Of a stretch of 64,000 nucleotides of DNA, positions 42,125 to 51,307 are shown piece by piece. Source of the DNA: Algoriphagus hitonicola (GTDB lineage Bacteria > Bacteroidota > Bacteroidia > Cytophagales > Cyclobacteriaceae); assembly GCF_900113375.1 (NCBI RefSeq), contig NZ_FOPC01000002.1, forward strand, positions 389,514 through 453,513, read 5' to 3'. Position 1 is the first letter of the stretch, and every line of letters starts with the position of its first letter. Under the pieces are notes generated by a model. The model saw only the letters and a program-made list of their open reading frames with translations, had not been told where the DNA came from and ran no database searches. Position numbers and translations under genes: made by a program.

Positions 42125-44335
42125 TTAAATATTCAACCAATAATTCAGCTTTAGCACCAGGGAACGCTGTTTGGAATTGAAGGTATCGGGGAAATAATTG
42201 TCCGTGTAAACCAGGAAGAAATCCGAAACCGGCGCAAATCGCCACTGAAGGCGGGTATTGACATTGATGTTTTCGATCTGATTATTGTATTGAATGAAAG
42301 TCGTCCAGAATAGCGACTTGGTAAAGGTCAAATCAATCCGAGGGCCTACCAATAAAAGATCAGCAGAATTTTGAGGCTCTGGCAGACGGATACGGTTGTA
42401 ACTAAAGTTCATCCCAATATTGGCCGTATAGCCGATTCTCCAAGCCAGGTCGCTTCGAATGGTGGCAATATCACCTGTAAAATATTCACCGGCCTCACCC
42501 CTTATTCCAAAGTTGAAGGCTTGCCGGGGATTACTCCGATAATTGAATGTAAATCGACTAACCGTATAATCCGTCCCTGCCAAGAGAGGCTCTCCTCCTG
42601 TACGGGTCGGATCAAAATCATCAAATAAGTACACATAGCTACTCGTATAGCCGACAGAAAATTGCGCCAAGGACTGAAAACGTACCTCGTATTCTATACC
42701 AATGTCCCTGTCAGTGTTTCCTAAGGTTTCGTTCCATCTCAATTCGTATTCGATCTGAGGACCGTGACTGTTAATAAATTTTGATTTGGGAAAGAAACGA
42801 TAGCTCAAATCAGGATTGAACCGCTTGTAATCTACTCGAGGAACAAAACCTACCTCGGGATTGTAACCTGCTCCAATATCCAGATAGCTCGCACTCCAAC
42901 TCCAGTGTAGATCACTATACAAAATGTAGGCGTTTAATGTCCTCGGATCCTCTTTTTCAGCACTTTCAAATGTCCGGTGATATAGTGCCTTTCCTGTCCA
43001 TCGATTGTCCTCAGAAGCAAGGTTGTATTCCATACCCAACATCCGATTGAATTCGTTGGGATTGAATAGACTTTGGTATTCGTCTAAAGCCAAAGATTCA
43101 CGATCTACAAAAATGAACCCGACATTTGATCTCGAGAAGACCTTCTTCTGTACGGCCAATACGCTGAAATTTTTTCCAGAGATCCCTCGGTCTTCATCCG
43201 TAGCCGTTTGCATATTCATCAAACCCACTCGCCAGTCGTCAGTGACTTTTCCTGATAATCGTGCTCCATAAATGATCTTATTTTGCACATTTTGACCCGT
43301 AGCACTGTCCCGATCTACTCCGATTCTTCTGGAGAAAAATGGTCTAGCTAAAGGGTGACCAAAACTGGCAAAGAGATCTCCATTCTCTAGGAAAAACTGT
43401 CTTCGCTCGGGAAAGAAAATCTCAAATCGATCCAAATTAGTCACCTGCTGATCGACTTCCACTTGAGAAAAATCCGGATTGAAAGTCAGGTCTAGATTCA
43501 ATGCCGGACCGATCCCCACCTTGGCATCACCTCCAACCGCCGGGGTAAAGGACTCAGAAGTCCCGTCCAGAAAATTCTGAGCCGTTCGTCCCGCGATAAA
43601 AGGGATCAACGAAATATTTGCAGAATTTTTTTTAAGTGGTTCTTCGAAAATTAATGGTCTACTGAAAGCAGTAGAAATAATGGGAAAATTTCTGGGAATC
43701 GGAGTCCAGCTGCTTCGTTCTCCGAGGTGACTGTCTATTCGGTAAAAATTTACATTCCAATTTTGTGCTCCGTCTTTGAATCGGATGGTAGATAAAGGAA
43801 TAATCGCCTCCACTTGCCAATGATTCTCGTGAACTGAAGCTCTCGCATACCACTTGTTATCCCAAGCCAGATTTAAATCCTCAGAGCGGGCTCCTCCATT
43901 GGCCAGAAGAGCCTCTCGCTGTACGCCGTATGGGTTAATGCCAAACTGAAAAGCATTGGTTTTGTCATTGAATGTATCGAAAACAAAGCTAATTCCGTCA
44001 TTTTGCTCCCCACGATAATCTCTCCGAAGAGAAGTGGAAACATATTTTCTTGGACCTGTATTTTCCATGATGGCAGCGATATACAGGTTATCATCGTCAA
44101 ATGCGATTTTTACCCGGCTTTGTGCTGCAGCTGCCGAGGTATCATAAGGGAAATACTGGGTGAAATTTTCATTCCAGCCATCAGGTCCCCAAATTTCTTC
44201 GTCAAGTATCCCGTCCAGAAAAATAGGTTCATCTACTTTGAACGCAAAAGCGTTCAATTCCTGAGAAATGACAATCGTATTAAATGCGCAGAAAACTAAC
44301 GCAAAGGCAAATAAAAGACGTGAAAGGTATCCCAT
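42125..44335 (-). CDS. DUF5916 outer-membrane protein with CBM9-like N-terminal domain
   Basis: 736 residues with a signal peptide (LLFAFALVFCAFNTIVIS). Residues about 30-210 form a CBM9/DOMON-like carbohydrate-binding domain (FLDGILDEEIWGPDGW, RVKIAFDDDNLYIAAIME, WQVEAIIPLSTIRF). The rest is a DUF5916 beta-barrel-like region with the conserved NPDFSQVEVDQQVTNLDRFEIF (about residues 275-300) and FFPERRQFFLENGDLF, ending in aromatic barrel strands (LVLKLNYWLNI). The family is frequent in Bacteroidota and predicted in the outer membrane; its substrate is unknown. Transcribed alone from a promoter overlapping a palindrome. Confidence 0.9.
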   Translation of the reverse strand: MGYLSRLLFAFALVFCAFNTIVISQELNAFAFKVDEPIFLDGILDEEIWGPDGWNENFTQYFPYDTSAAAAQSRVKIAFDDDNLYIAAIMENTGPRKYVSTSLRRDYRGEQNDGISFVFDTFNDKTNAFQFGINPYGVQREALLANGGARSEDLNLAWDNKWYARASVHENHWQVEAIIPLSTIRFKDGAQNWNVNFYRIDSHLGERSSWTPIPRNFPIISTAFSRPLIFEEPLKKNSANISLIPFIAGRTAQNFLDGTSESFTPAVGGDAKVGIGPALNLDLTFNPDFSQVEVDQQVTNLDRFEIFFPERRQFFLENGDLFASFGHPLARPFFSRRIGVDRDSATGQNVQNKIIYGARLSGKVTDDWRVGLMNMQTATDEDRGISGKNFSVLAVQKKVFSRSNVGFIFVDRESLALDEYQSLFNPNEFNRMLGMEYNLASEDNRWTGKALYHRTFESAEKEDPRTLNAYILYSDLHWSWSASYLDIGAGYNPEVGFVPRVDYKRFNPDLSYRFFPKSKFINSHGPQIEYELRWNETLGNTDRDIGIEYEVRFQSLAQFSVGYTSSYVYLFDDFDPTRTGGEPLLAGTDYTVSRFTFNYRSNPRQAFNFGIRGEAGEYFTGDIATIRSDLAWRIGYTANIGMNFSYNRIRLPEPQNSADLLLVGPRIDLTFTKSLFWTTFIQYNNQIENINVNTRLQWRFAPVSDFFLVYTDNYFPDTFNSKQRSLVLKLNYWLNI

Positions 44336-44348
44336 AGCTTAGTTGATC

Positions 44349-44368
44349 GTACAAAAGTATTCTTGTAC
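44349..44368 (-). promoter_or_regulatory. DUF5916 promoter with overlapping palindrome
   Basis: The minus strand reads TACTTTTG at 44352-44359, an exact TAnnTTTG box 16 bases before the start codon. It is embedded in an inverted repeat GTACAA-N8-TTGTAC (44349-44354 and 44363-44368), which looks like an operator. No good -33 element is visible. Confidence 0.42.
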
Positions 44369-44409
44369 TATTCTTAGGCAGGGATATTTTTATAAGTGGT
44401 CACTATTTT

Positions 44410-44832
44410 TTATTTACCAATTCCAAAGGCCGTTAGAACCAAGCGTCTAGCCGATGCTCTCATCCGAAACTCGCAGAGGTAAATTCCTTGCCATATTCCA
44501 AGGTTGAGTTTTCCACTAGTAATGGGGATTTGTAAGCTGGAATCAAAAAAACTTGCTTTAATATGCGCAGGCATATCATCCGATCCCTCATAAGTGTGGA
44601 TAAAGCGTGGATAAGTCTCGGGAATCAATTCATTTACAAAGGTTTGGAAGTCGCTCCTTACTGTTGGATCTGCATTTTCATTGATCGTCAAGGCCGCTGA
44701 AGTGTGTTGAATAAAAACCTGCAAAAACCCGGTTTGAATTTGGCTGATTTCAGGAATGGCTTCCAAAATCTGATCCGTAACCAAATGGTAACCTGAAGCG
44801 TAAGGCTTTAATTTTAGATTCTTTTGAACCAT
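44410..44832 (-). CDS. YjbQ family (UPF0047) protein
   Basis: About 140 residues from the ATG at 44832 (MVQKNLKLKPYASGYHLVTD), the usual family start; in-frame ATGs at 44841 and 44853 would add a few residues. Conserved features are FIQHTSAALTINENADP, THTYEG-like HTYEGSDDMPAHIKAS, and LGIWQGIYLCEFR, whose histidines and glutamate bind a metal. E. coli YjbQ has weak thiamine-phosphate synthase activity; the true role is unclear. Third gene of DUF1304-FAH-yjbQ. Confidence 0.92.
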   Translation of the reverse strand: MVQKNLKLKPYASGYHLVTDQILEAIPEISQIQTGFLQVFIQHTSAALTINENADPTVRSDFQTFVNELIPETYPRFIHTYEGSDDMPAHIKASFFDSSLQIPITSGKLNLGIWQGIYLCEFRMRASARRLVLTAFGIGK

Positions 44833-44853
44833 TACATTCATGGAAATGATCAT

Positions 44854-45696
44854 TTAGATTTTTCCCACCGAATTTTCCAAAACGCCAATTCCGGCTATTT
44901 CGATTTGAATAAGATCATCGGGCTCCAGCGTAAAATCATCGGGGACGATCCCCGTTCCGGTCATCAAAAAACATCCTAGGGGAAAAGAATTTGCCCGAAA
45001 GAGCCAATCTGCCAATTCCTGTGGTTTTCGTTTTAATTGTGTCAAATCTGTTTTTTCGGAAACGACTGGATTTCCTTTTCTGGAAATCCGGAGAAAAATA
45101 GGGGTGTTTTCTGGTATTTCATTCTGAATTAAAATACAAGGGCCCAAAGCCGCCGAACCCAAATACATTTTAGCTTGTGGAAGATAGAGTGGGTTTTCCC
45201 CTTCTATGCTACGACTGCTCATATCATTTCCGATGGTAAAGCCCTGAACTTTTCCAGACGGGGAAATCAAAAGGGTCAATTCCGGCTCCGGTACATCCCA
45301 AGTAGAATCCTTCCGGATATTCACTTTTCCTCCGGGATTGGATACTCTACTTGCCGTAGCTTTGAAAAACAACTCCGGTCGATCGGCATCATAAACTTTA
45401 TCATAAAAATCTGCACCCCCTGCATCTTGAGACTCTTCCATTCTTGCAGTCCTACTTCTGTAATAGGTAACTCCAGCAGCCCAAACTTCCTGATTTCCCA
45501 TCGGTGCCTGAATTCCCTCCTTGATCAAAGATTCTGCATCTGTCTGAGTTAGTTGTTCCCAGTTTTGCGCTTCGGAATAAAGCAGATCCTTCAGTCGATC
45601 CCGACCCAAGAGTTGATCCCAATCCGCATCAGGACCCAGGTAAAAGTCTCCGTTAATGTCAAGAAGAGGTTTATTTTCTATTTTATACAATAACAT
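44854..45696 (-). CDS. Fumarylacetoacetate hydrolase family protein
   Basis: 280 residues. The FAH-fold metal ligands appear as DVPEPELTLLISPSG (E-x-E) and FTIGNDMSSRSIEGENPLYLPQAK (aspartate), with the terminal LEPDDLIQIEIAGIG strand. The GENPLYLPQAK string is shared with enzymes acting on 2-keto-3-deoxy sugar acids (arabinonate dehydratase-like), so that activity is more likely than tyrosine breakdown. No sugar-acid genes are adjacent to confirm. It follows DUF1304 by 12 bases. Confidence 0.9.
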   Translation of the reverse strand: MLLYKIENKPLLDINGDFYLGPDADWDQLLGRDRLKDLLYSEAQNWEQLTQTDAESLIKEGIQAPMGNQEVWAAGVTYYRSRTARMEESQDAGGADFYDKVYDADRPELFFKATASRVSNPGGKVNIRKDSTWDVPEPELTLLISPSGKVQGFTIGNDMSSRSIEGENPLYLPQAKMYLGSAALGPCILIQNEIPENTPIFLRISRKGNPVVSEKTDLTQLKRKPQELADWLFRANSFPLGCFLMTGTGIVPDDFTLEPDDLIQIEIAGIGVLENSVGKI

Positions 45697-45708
45697 AATA
45701 TGATAGGT

Positions 45709-46068
45709 TTATCGATTTATCATAATTAAAATTAAGGTAATCATGGCTGGAAGTCCCTGTACCCAGAAGATTTTTTTACTGACAGTAAAGGCTCCAAAGA
45801 TCCCGGCAACCCAAACACAAAAGAGAAAGAATACCTGAATTTGCCAAGCAAAATCAGGTTGGACAAAAAAAGACCAGATCAATCCCCCAGCCAAAAAACC
45901 ATTATATAGACCTTGATTGGCAGCAAGAGATTTAGTGGATTTGAAAAACTCTCTTGTCCCACCGAATACCTTTCTTCCGAAACTTTCCCACACCATGGCT
46001 TCCATCCAAAAAAAGAGCAGGTGCTGAAAGGCAACAATGCCAACAAGAAAATAAATAAGAGCCGTCAT
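45709..46068 (-). CDS. DUF1304 membrane protein
   Basis: 119 residues with four predicted membrane helices. The family pattern is clear: AFQHLLFFWMEAMVWESFG, F...EFFKSTKSLAANQGLYNGFLAGGLIW, and a C-terminal VSKKIFWVQGLPAMITL. Function unknown; possibly related to doxx-like redox membrane proteins. First gene of a three-gene unit, divergent from the rRNA methyltransferase. Confidence 0.88.
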   Translation of the reverse strand: MTALIYFLVGIVAFQHLLFFWMEAMVWESFGRKVFGGTREFFKSTKSLAANQGLYNGFLAGGLIWSFFVQPDFAWQIQVFFLFCVWVAGIFGAFTVSKKIFWVQGLPAMITLILIMINR

Positions 46069-46140
46069 TTACTTTTCAAATTAGGAATTTTTTGGCAGAA
46101 CTCTCCTCTGCACAATCCCTCTAAAACGAACCACCTTCTT

Positions 46141-46148
46141 TATATTTG
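46141..46148 (+). promoter_or_regulatory. -7 box of the rRNA methyltransferase gene
   Basis: TATATTTG is an exact TAnnTTTG match ending 16 bases before the ATG at 46165. A matching -33 element is not obvious. Confidence 0.45.
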
Positions 46149-46164
46149 CCCAAATCCAATTCCA

Positions 46165-47544
46165 ATGAACTCCTTTAAACTTCCAAAAGCATTTCAAAAC
46201 CAAATGAAAGGTCTACTTGGCGAGGTGGTTTATGAGGAGTTTGAAAAAGCGATTGAAAAGGAAGCCAGAACATCTATTCGTTTAAATCCTTGGAAAGAGA
46301 TTCCCAACTTTGAAAAAACAGAGCCAATTCCTTGGTCCGAAAACGGATATTTTTTGGAAAGCCGACCTTCATTTACGCTAGACCCCAGCTTCCATGCGGG
46401 CGGATATTATGTTCAAGAGGCCTCATCAATGTTTATTGAGCACATCTTGAAAAGTCTAAAGGTAATAAAAGGGCTTTTTCTGGACCTCGCGGCAGCTCCT
46501 GGCGGAAAATCCACCCTACTGAGTTCCTACTTGGGCGAAGAAGGGTTTTTGGTAGCCAATGAAGTCATCCAAAACCGAGCCCAGATTCTAAGAGAAAATA
46601 TCATCAAATGGGGATTGGGAAATGTTTTGGTCAGCAACAATGACCCAGAACATTTTGCTCATTTAGAAGGAATGTTTGAACTGGTTTTGATCGATGCGCC
46701 TTGCTCAGGAGAGGGGATGTTTCGCAAGGATCCACAGGCTAGAGTGGAATGGTCTCCGGACCATGTCCAACTCTGTGCATCCCGGCAAAAACGAATTCTG
46801 GACCGAAGTGGGGCTTTGGTCAAGGCAGGAGGCTATTTGATTTACAGTACCTGCACCTTCAATGAACTGGAAAACGAAGAAATGATTCGATTTCTGACAG
46901 AAGAGTTTTCTTATGAACCTGTCCGCGTTCCCCTCGATCCCAACTGGAAAATCATCGAAAGTAAAGTGGAAACGGAGTCAGGTGAGTTTTTCGGGTACCG
47001 GTTTTTTCCCCATCTGGTTGAGGGAGAGGGGTTCTTTATTACAGTGCTGAAACGTCCACAAGATGCATTAAGCCTCGAGCCTAAAAAAGTAAAGGATTTC
47101 AAACATCATTATTTGAAAGAAATCGGTCCCAAAGAATGCGAGCAAATCGATTTAGAACTGGGTTTTTCGGGAAATGGCACATATTTTCAGTTGAATGAAA
47201 GTTATTTTCGGATTAATCAGGATTGGAAAAATCATGTGGATAAGTTATCCCAACATCTAAGCCTCAAGTATTTCGGGGTAGAAATTGGCAAAAAACAAGG
47301 AATTGATTGGATTCCCAGCCCAGCTTGGGCCTTGTCGATTTTACCAAAAAATAAATTTGAAACAATTGAATTGAGCAAAAATCAAGCATTAGACTTTTTA
47401 CGAAAATCTGACATTCAATTCATTGATTTGCCTAAAGGTTGGGTTTTAGTTTGCTATCAATCCCTGCCGTTGGGTTGGATCAAAAATCTGGGAAACCGAA
47501 CTAACAACTATTATCCTAAAGAGTGGAGGATTCGAAATTTATAA
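46165..47544 (+). CDS. RsmF/NOL1-NOP2-type RNA 5-methylcytosine methyltransferase
   Basis: 459 residues. The frame is open for another 84 codons upstream but these lie antisense to DUF1304; the ATG at 46165 follows a promoter box and opens with MNSFKLPKAFQNQM. Catalytic motifs: LDLAAAPGGKSTLLSS (SAM), LIDAPCSGEGMFRKDP (motif IV with catalytic cysteine) and IYSTCTFNELENEE (motif VI cysteine). The C-terminal 150 residues form a PUA-like RNA-binding domain, as in E. coli RsmF, which methylates C1407 of 16S rRNA. Target here is presumed 16S rRNA. Confidence 0.9.
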   Translation: MNSFKLPKAFQNQMKGLLGEVVYEEFEKAIEKEARTSIRLNPWKEIPNFEKTEPIPWSENGYFLESRPSFTLDPSFHAGGYYVQEASSMFIEHILKSLKVIKGLFLDLAAAPGGKSTLLSSYLGEEGFLVANEVIQNRAQILRENIIKWGLGNVLVSNNDPEHFAHLEGMFELVLIDAPCSGEGMFRKDPQARVEWSPDHVQLCASRQKRILDRSGALVKAGGYLIYSTCTFNELENEEMIRFLTEEFSYEPVRVPLDPNWKIIESKVETESGEFFGYRFFPHLVEGEGFFITVLKRPQDALSLEPKKVKDFKHHYLKEIGPKECEQIDLELGFSGNGTYFQLNESYFRINQDWKNHVDKLSQHLSLKYFGVEIGKKQGIDWIPSPAWALSILPKNKFETIELSKNQALDFLRKSDIQFIDLPKGWVLVCYQSLPLGWIKNLGNRTNNYYPKEWRIRNL

Positions 47545-47595
47545 TCAGGGGAAAATTAGTTTTTTCAAAACGCCTAGGACAAAAGCTATCGAAAA

Positions 47596-48057
47596 TTATC
47601 TTCCAAAAATCCGTGAATCAAAAGGGAAATCTTTTTGGCCTACAATCCGGATAGCCATAAAATCCGGATGATAAGGATTAATCAGAAAATTAAAATCTCC
47701 CGGAACCACTGCCGATGGGACTTTCAAAACACAATTTTTTCGCTCCGATACAAAATCATCGCCAATCTGTTGTGTATCCAAAAGGTGAGGAAAGCTGCTC
47801 CATTCAATCGGCAATACGTCAGTAGATACTGAGGCTACAGAGATATGATCCGGAATATCAATCTCTACCATCACATAATCTTTAGGTAAAATAGTTAAGG
47901 AAAGGTGCACGGCGACTTCCGCCATAGCCAAGGCCCGGCTATCCGCACAATAGATTAACTCGGTTCCTTTGGAATTCCATCGGTTACCGGAAAGAGCCGC
48001 GCCTTTTCCAGATAATTCTATCCCATATTTTCTCCGAATCAGTCGAAAAACCCGCAT
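47596..48057 (-). CDS. RES-domain toxin (NAD+ phosphorylase family)
   Basis: 153 residues, whole RES domain: MRVFRLIRRKYGIELSGKGA, GNRWNSKGTELIYCADS, ALAMAEVAVHL, and the terminal NPYHPDFMAIRIV. The arginine, tyrosine and glutamate positions of the ADP-ribosyltransferase-like active site are kept. Characterised RES toxins degrade NAD+. Its ATG overlaps the antitoxin stop (TGATG). Confidence 0.93.
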   Translation of the reverse strand: MRVFRLIRRKYGIELSGKGAALSGNRWNSKGTELIYCADSRALAMAEVAVHLSLTILPKDYVMVEIDIPDHISVASVSTDVLPIEWSSFPHLLDTQQIGDDFVSERKNCVLKVPSAVVPGDFNFLINPYHPDFMAIRIVGQKDFPFDSRIFGR

Positions 48058-48557
48058 CAGACAAATACTCCCTGATCGATCCGATGCAGCTCACTGAGCA
48101 CTAGCTCTTTGCCATAAGAATCCCGTAGCAGCTCAATCGGACGTCGACTGCCGAGCGCATGACTCTTTGAATTGAGCCATACAGCGAAATCCTCACCTGA
48201 GTCAAACACCTCCAAACCCACCAGCGTCACCTCCATCAGCTCGATGATCTTTTCAGAATGAATCGATCGAAAAACATAATCCGATTCCTTTTTGTAGCGC
48301 TGAAGTGACTTCAGAGAAATATCCAAAAAGTCCGACCACTCCTGATCCGAGAATGGAGTCAAATCCTTGATGGACATAAAAAGTGACGTAGGAATCCCCT
48401 GACGTATCACATCCACCACCAACATACGATCCGAAAAAAACTGACGTAAAGGAATCCCTCGCAATTTTGGATACCTTGTGTAGCCGGGAAGACTCTTCAA
48501 ATAAATTGACATCTCTTCGGCTACCTCATCAAATCTTTGGGTATCTAAATCGCTCAT
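48057..48557 (-). CDS. Xre/MbcA/ParS-type antitoxin of the RES toxin
   Basis: 166 residues, just upstream of the RES gene and overlapping it. The C-terminal MbcA/ParS toxin-binding domain (DUF2384) is recognisable: IIELMEVTLVGLEVFDSGEDFAVWLNSKSHALGSRRPIELL, here spread over about residues 100-143, and ends in LSELHRIDQGVFV. The N-terminal half has a helix-turn-helix-like GIPTSLFMSIKDLTPF segment. Expected to neutralise RES and repress the operon. Confidence 0.9.
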   Translation of the reverse strand: MSDLDTQRFDEVAEEMSIYLKSLPGYTRYPKLRGIPLRQFFSDRMLVVDVIRQGIPTSLFMSIKDLTPFSDQEWSDFLDISLKSLQRYKKESDYVFRSIHSEKIIELMEVTLVGLEVFDSGEDFAVWLNSKSHALGSRRPIELLRDSYGKELVLSELHRIDQGVFV

Positions 48558-48638
48558 CTTTCAGACATTTGTCATTAAATTTACGACATTTTTCCAGGAT
48601 AATCACAAAAAATACATCTTTTTTCGTATTTACCCCAC

Positions 48639-49289
48639 TTATCCCTCGATTATCCTGTTTTTGACGGCTTTTTGCACCGCCTCAAGTTTGTTATGGACTT
48701 GCAGTTTTTGGTAAATATTTTCGGTGTGCTTGCGGACCGTTTTGGGAGATATGAATAGATTTTCACCAATCTGCTGATAGGTGAGCCCTTTTGCCGTTTG
48801 TTCCAAAATTTCCACTTCCCTTTTTGTTAGTTTTATTTCTTCTCTTGGCTTTTCAAAGTTGGGAGGGTTCCGTAAAAGCTTGAGTGCTTTAAGAGCGATA
48901 GAGGGCGTCATTGCAGCGCCACCGTCCAACGTATCCAATATTCCCTGATACAAATCCGGAGGACTTACTTCCTTGAGAAAATACCCATTTGCTCCGGCTT
49001 GAATCGCCTTGAAAATAAGCTCATCATGATCGAAGACAGTCAGCATGATCATTTTGATCTGAGGATACTTTTTACTGACTTCCGCAACCGTATCAATTCC
49101 ATTCATTTTGGGCATTTCGATATCCATCAAAATAAGGTGAATATTGGGATCAGCTTTGAGCTTTTCCAAAAACTCCTGACCATTAGGCGCGTGAAACTTC
49201 ACCTCAAAATCCGGATAGATAGCCAACTTATCCACAATGGCTTTCAACAAAAAAGAATTATCCTCAGCGATCGCGATTTTGATGGGCAT
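48639..49289 (-). CDS. NarL/LuxR-type response regulator
   Basis: 216 residues. Receiver domain with acidic AEDNSFLL, the phospho-acceptor aspartate in LILMDIEMPKMNG, and lysine in GYFLKEVSP; then a LuxR HTH domain (LTKREVEILEQTAKGLTYQQ, FISPKTVRKHTENIYQKL). It follows the sensor kinase gene by 11 bases, so the two form a two-component system. Targets unknown. Confidence 0.94.
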   Translation of the reverse strand: MPIKIAIAEDNSFLLKAIVDKLAIYPDFEVKFHAPNGQEFLEKLKADPNIHLILMDIEMPKMNGIDTVAEVSKKYPQIKMIMLTVFDHDELIFKAIQAGANGYFLKEVSPPDLYQGILDTLDGGAAMTPSIALKALKLLRNPPNFEKPREEIKLTKREVEILEQTAKGLTYQQIGENLFISPKTVRKHTENIYQKLQVHNKLEAVQKAVKNRIIEG

Positions 49290-49300
49290 GAAGTTCCGGT

Positions 49301-51163
49301 TTATATGATACTAATTTCTGTTCCCTGATCGGGCGAGGTCAAAACGCGCAAATCCCTCCCGATTCGCTCTGCCCGTACTTTCATATTGCTTATTCCATTA
49401 CCTAGAGATTTTTCCCCCGACATCCCCTTGCCATTATCTTTGATTATTACCAATAGCCTTTTGCCTTCACTCGTGATCAGAATTTTAATTTCTTTGGCGG
49501 CCGAATGTTTGATCGCATTATTAACTGCTTCCTGAATAATTCTATAGTAATTGATTCCTTCCATGGAATTTAGAGAAAGTCCTTCTAGTTCGATTTTAGG
49601 ATCTATCTCTAGATCAAAGCTAGTATCAGGACAGGCTTTATTGGCTTTTTCGATTAATCCATACAAGCGAGTCTGCAAATCCTCCATATCAATCGTCTCT
49701 TTGTTCATGGCCCAAATCGTATCCCGTAGTTCATTGACCGTATCCACGGTGAAATCAGATATTTGATCCAACTTCTCAGCGATTTTTTCTTTAGAAAGAT
49801 CGGTGTACTTCAGGTTTCTCAGGGTAGAAACGATAAAGGTTAGCTGCGCCCCGATATTGTCATGTAGATCGGAAGAAATCCTACTTCGTTGCTCTTGCAG
49901 CCGATGTTGGGTTTGTTGCTCCGCAAAAATCGCTTGTAATTTGGCCTCTTGCTCAAGATGGCGGGTTTTGTTCTTTTGTCGATAAAAAATGAAAAATCCC
50001 AAGCCCAAAGAAATTAAAAGGAATAAAATCAGAAGTAGGACTTGATTGTTTCGACTCTCGACAAGCAATTCATTTTCGGCCAACCTCGCTCGCGACTCTG
50101 CCAGCTGTCGTTCTTTTTGCTCCACTTCGTAAATTGCCTCAAGTTCGCCTATGGTTTTGATGCGTTCCTCTTTGAAGATCGTATCTTTAAGCGCAGCATA
50201 CTGCTCCAAATAATCTATGGCCGAGCTGAGTTCTCCCTTGGCTTTGCGAAAGCGATACTCCTCATAGAGATAGTCCCGTTCTTTTTCTACGGACTCGCTT
50301 TTTTCAACAAAATACTTCGCGCTATCCAACATTATTCTGGCTCTTTCCCACTGATTCTGATTGTAAGCAATGGTAGCCAGATTGGTATAATTAGTTGCTA
50401 GACCATAGGAATTTGGTCTATCTTTAAAGTTTAACCCTTTGGCTATTTGGATCCACTTTTCAGCTTCTTGATACTTTTTCTGCTTGAGCAGTGTATTTCC
50501 GATATTGTTCCAAACAAAAAATACCCGTGAACTATCCAGCTCATCCATCAAGTCCAATACTTGAAAATGGTACTTAAGAGCACTATCGGGCTTGCCCCAA
50601 TCATCAAAATTGATCCCTATCGAATTCAATGATATCGATTGATAAAAGGGATTAGGGTCTTGGCTGGCTTTTAAAATTTCCAAGGCCCGTTTACCATATT
50701 CCACACCGAGTGCATAGTTTTCCATGTCGTGATGAATCACCGAAATATCGGCCAGATGATAGGCCATATAACCTGTATCGGCGATGGATTGGGCAAAGTC
50801 GAATCCTTGCTGCGCAAAATCAAGAGCCTGATCAAAAAGTCCGCTAAATTGATCCATCCGGGTCAGTCGGATATAAGTAATGGACTGAAGAGAGGGGATT
50901 TCCTCTGTATAGCTTGGGAGAGCTTCCAGAAATAAGCGTCTTGATTCCTGAGTGTTATTTGTTAGGTTTTGATACTCCGCTACATAAAAATAATAAATCC
51001 CTGAATCCGTTGGGGTGTTTAACTTTTGCTTGGCTTCTTCCAAGTAAAATTGGCCCGAGTCCAAATTGGAATACATCCTTCCCAGCTCCTGAATCAAGTC
51101 CTGAGAAAAGCCAAAAAACAAGGAAAGAAAATAAATGGCAAGGGTTAAGAAATAGCTTCTCAT
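49301..51163 (-). CDS. TPR-containing sensor histidine kinase (HisKA_3 / NarX-like)
   Basis: 620 residues from the ATG at 51163 (MRSYFLTLAIYFLSL). Signal peptide, then about 330 residues of TPR-like helical repeats in the periplasm (e.g. YQEAEKWIQIAKGLNF), one membrane span (VLLLILFLLISLGLGFFIFY, about residue 380), and a HisKA_3 dimerisation domain with the phospho-histidine in SSDLHDNIGAQLTF. The ATPase domain has QEAVNNAIKHSAAKE, IKDNGKGM and GNGISNMKVRAE. TPR-sensor kinases of this layout are typical of Bacteroidota. Signal unknown. Confidence 0.92.
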   Translation of the reverse strand: MRSYFLTLAIYFLSLFFGFSQDLIQELGRMYSNLDSGQFYLEEAKQKLNTPTDSGIYYFYVAEYQNLTNNTQESRRLFLEALPSYTEEIPSLQSITYIRLTRMDQFSGLFDQALDFAQQGFDFAQSIADTGYMAYHLADISVIHHDMENYALGVEYGKRALEILKASQDPNPFYQSISLNSIGINFDDWGKPDSALKYHFQVLDLMDELDSSRVFFVWNNIGNTLLKQKKYQEAEKWIQIAKGLNFKDRPNSYGLATNYTNLATIAYNQNQWERARIMLDSAKYFVEKSESVEKERDYLYEEYRFRKAKGELSSAIDYLEQYAALKDTIFKEERIKTIGELEAIYEVEQKERQLAESRARLAENELLVESRNNQVLLLILFLLISLGLGFFIFYRQKNKTRHLEQEAKLQAIFAEQQTQHRLQEQRSRISSDLHDNIGAQLTFIVSTLRNLKYTDLSKEKIAEKLDQISDFTVDTVNELRDTIWAMNKETIDMEDLQTRLYGLIEKANKACPDTSFDLEIDPKIELEGLSLNSMEGINYYRIIQEAVNNAIKHSAAKEIKILITSEGKRLLVIIKDNGKGMSGEKSLGNGISNMKVRAERIGRDLRVLTSPDQGTEISII

Positions 51164-51250
51164 AGGTTTGATCAACCAAATACTCATAAAAATAAAAAAT
51201 TCCTTTAATCAAGGGTAAAACTTATGATTAAATTTTCTAGCTCTAAAAAC

Positions 51251-51290
51251 AAAAAAAGGTTCCTGAAAATAATTCAGAAACCCTTTATTT
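51251..51290 (-). terminator. Terminator downstream of the S1/P1 nuclease gene
   Basis: GGTTCCTGAA (51258-51267) pairs with TTCAGAAACC (51273-51282), one mismatch, 5-base loop; on the minus strand it is followed by a run of seven T. Confidence 0.75.
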
Positions 51291-51307
51291 TTACTAAACA
51301 GGACTAA

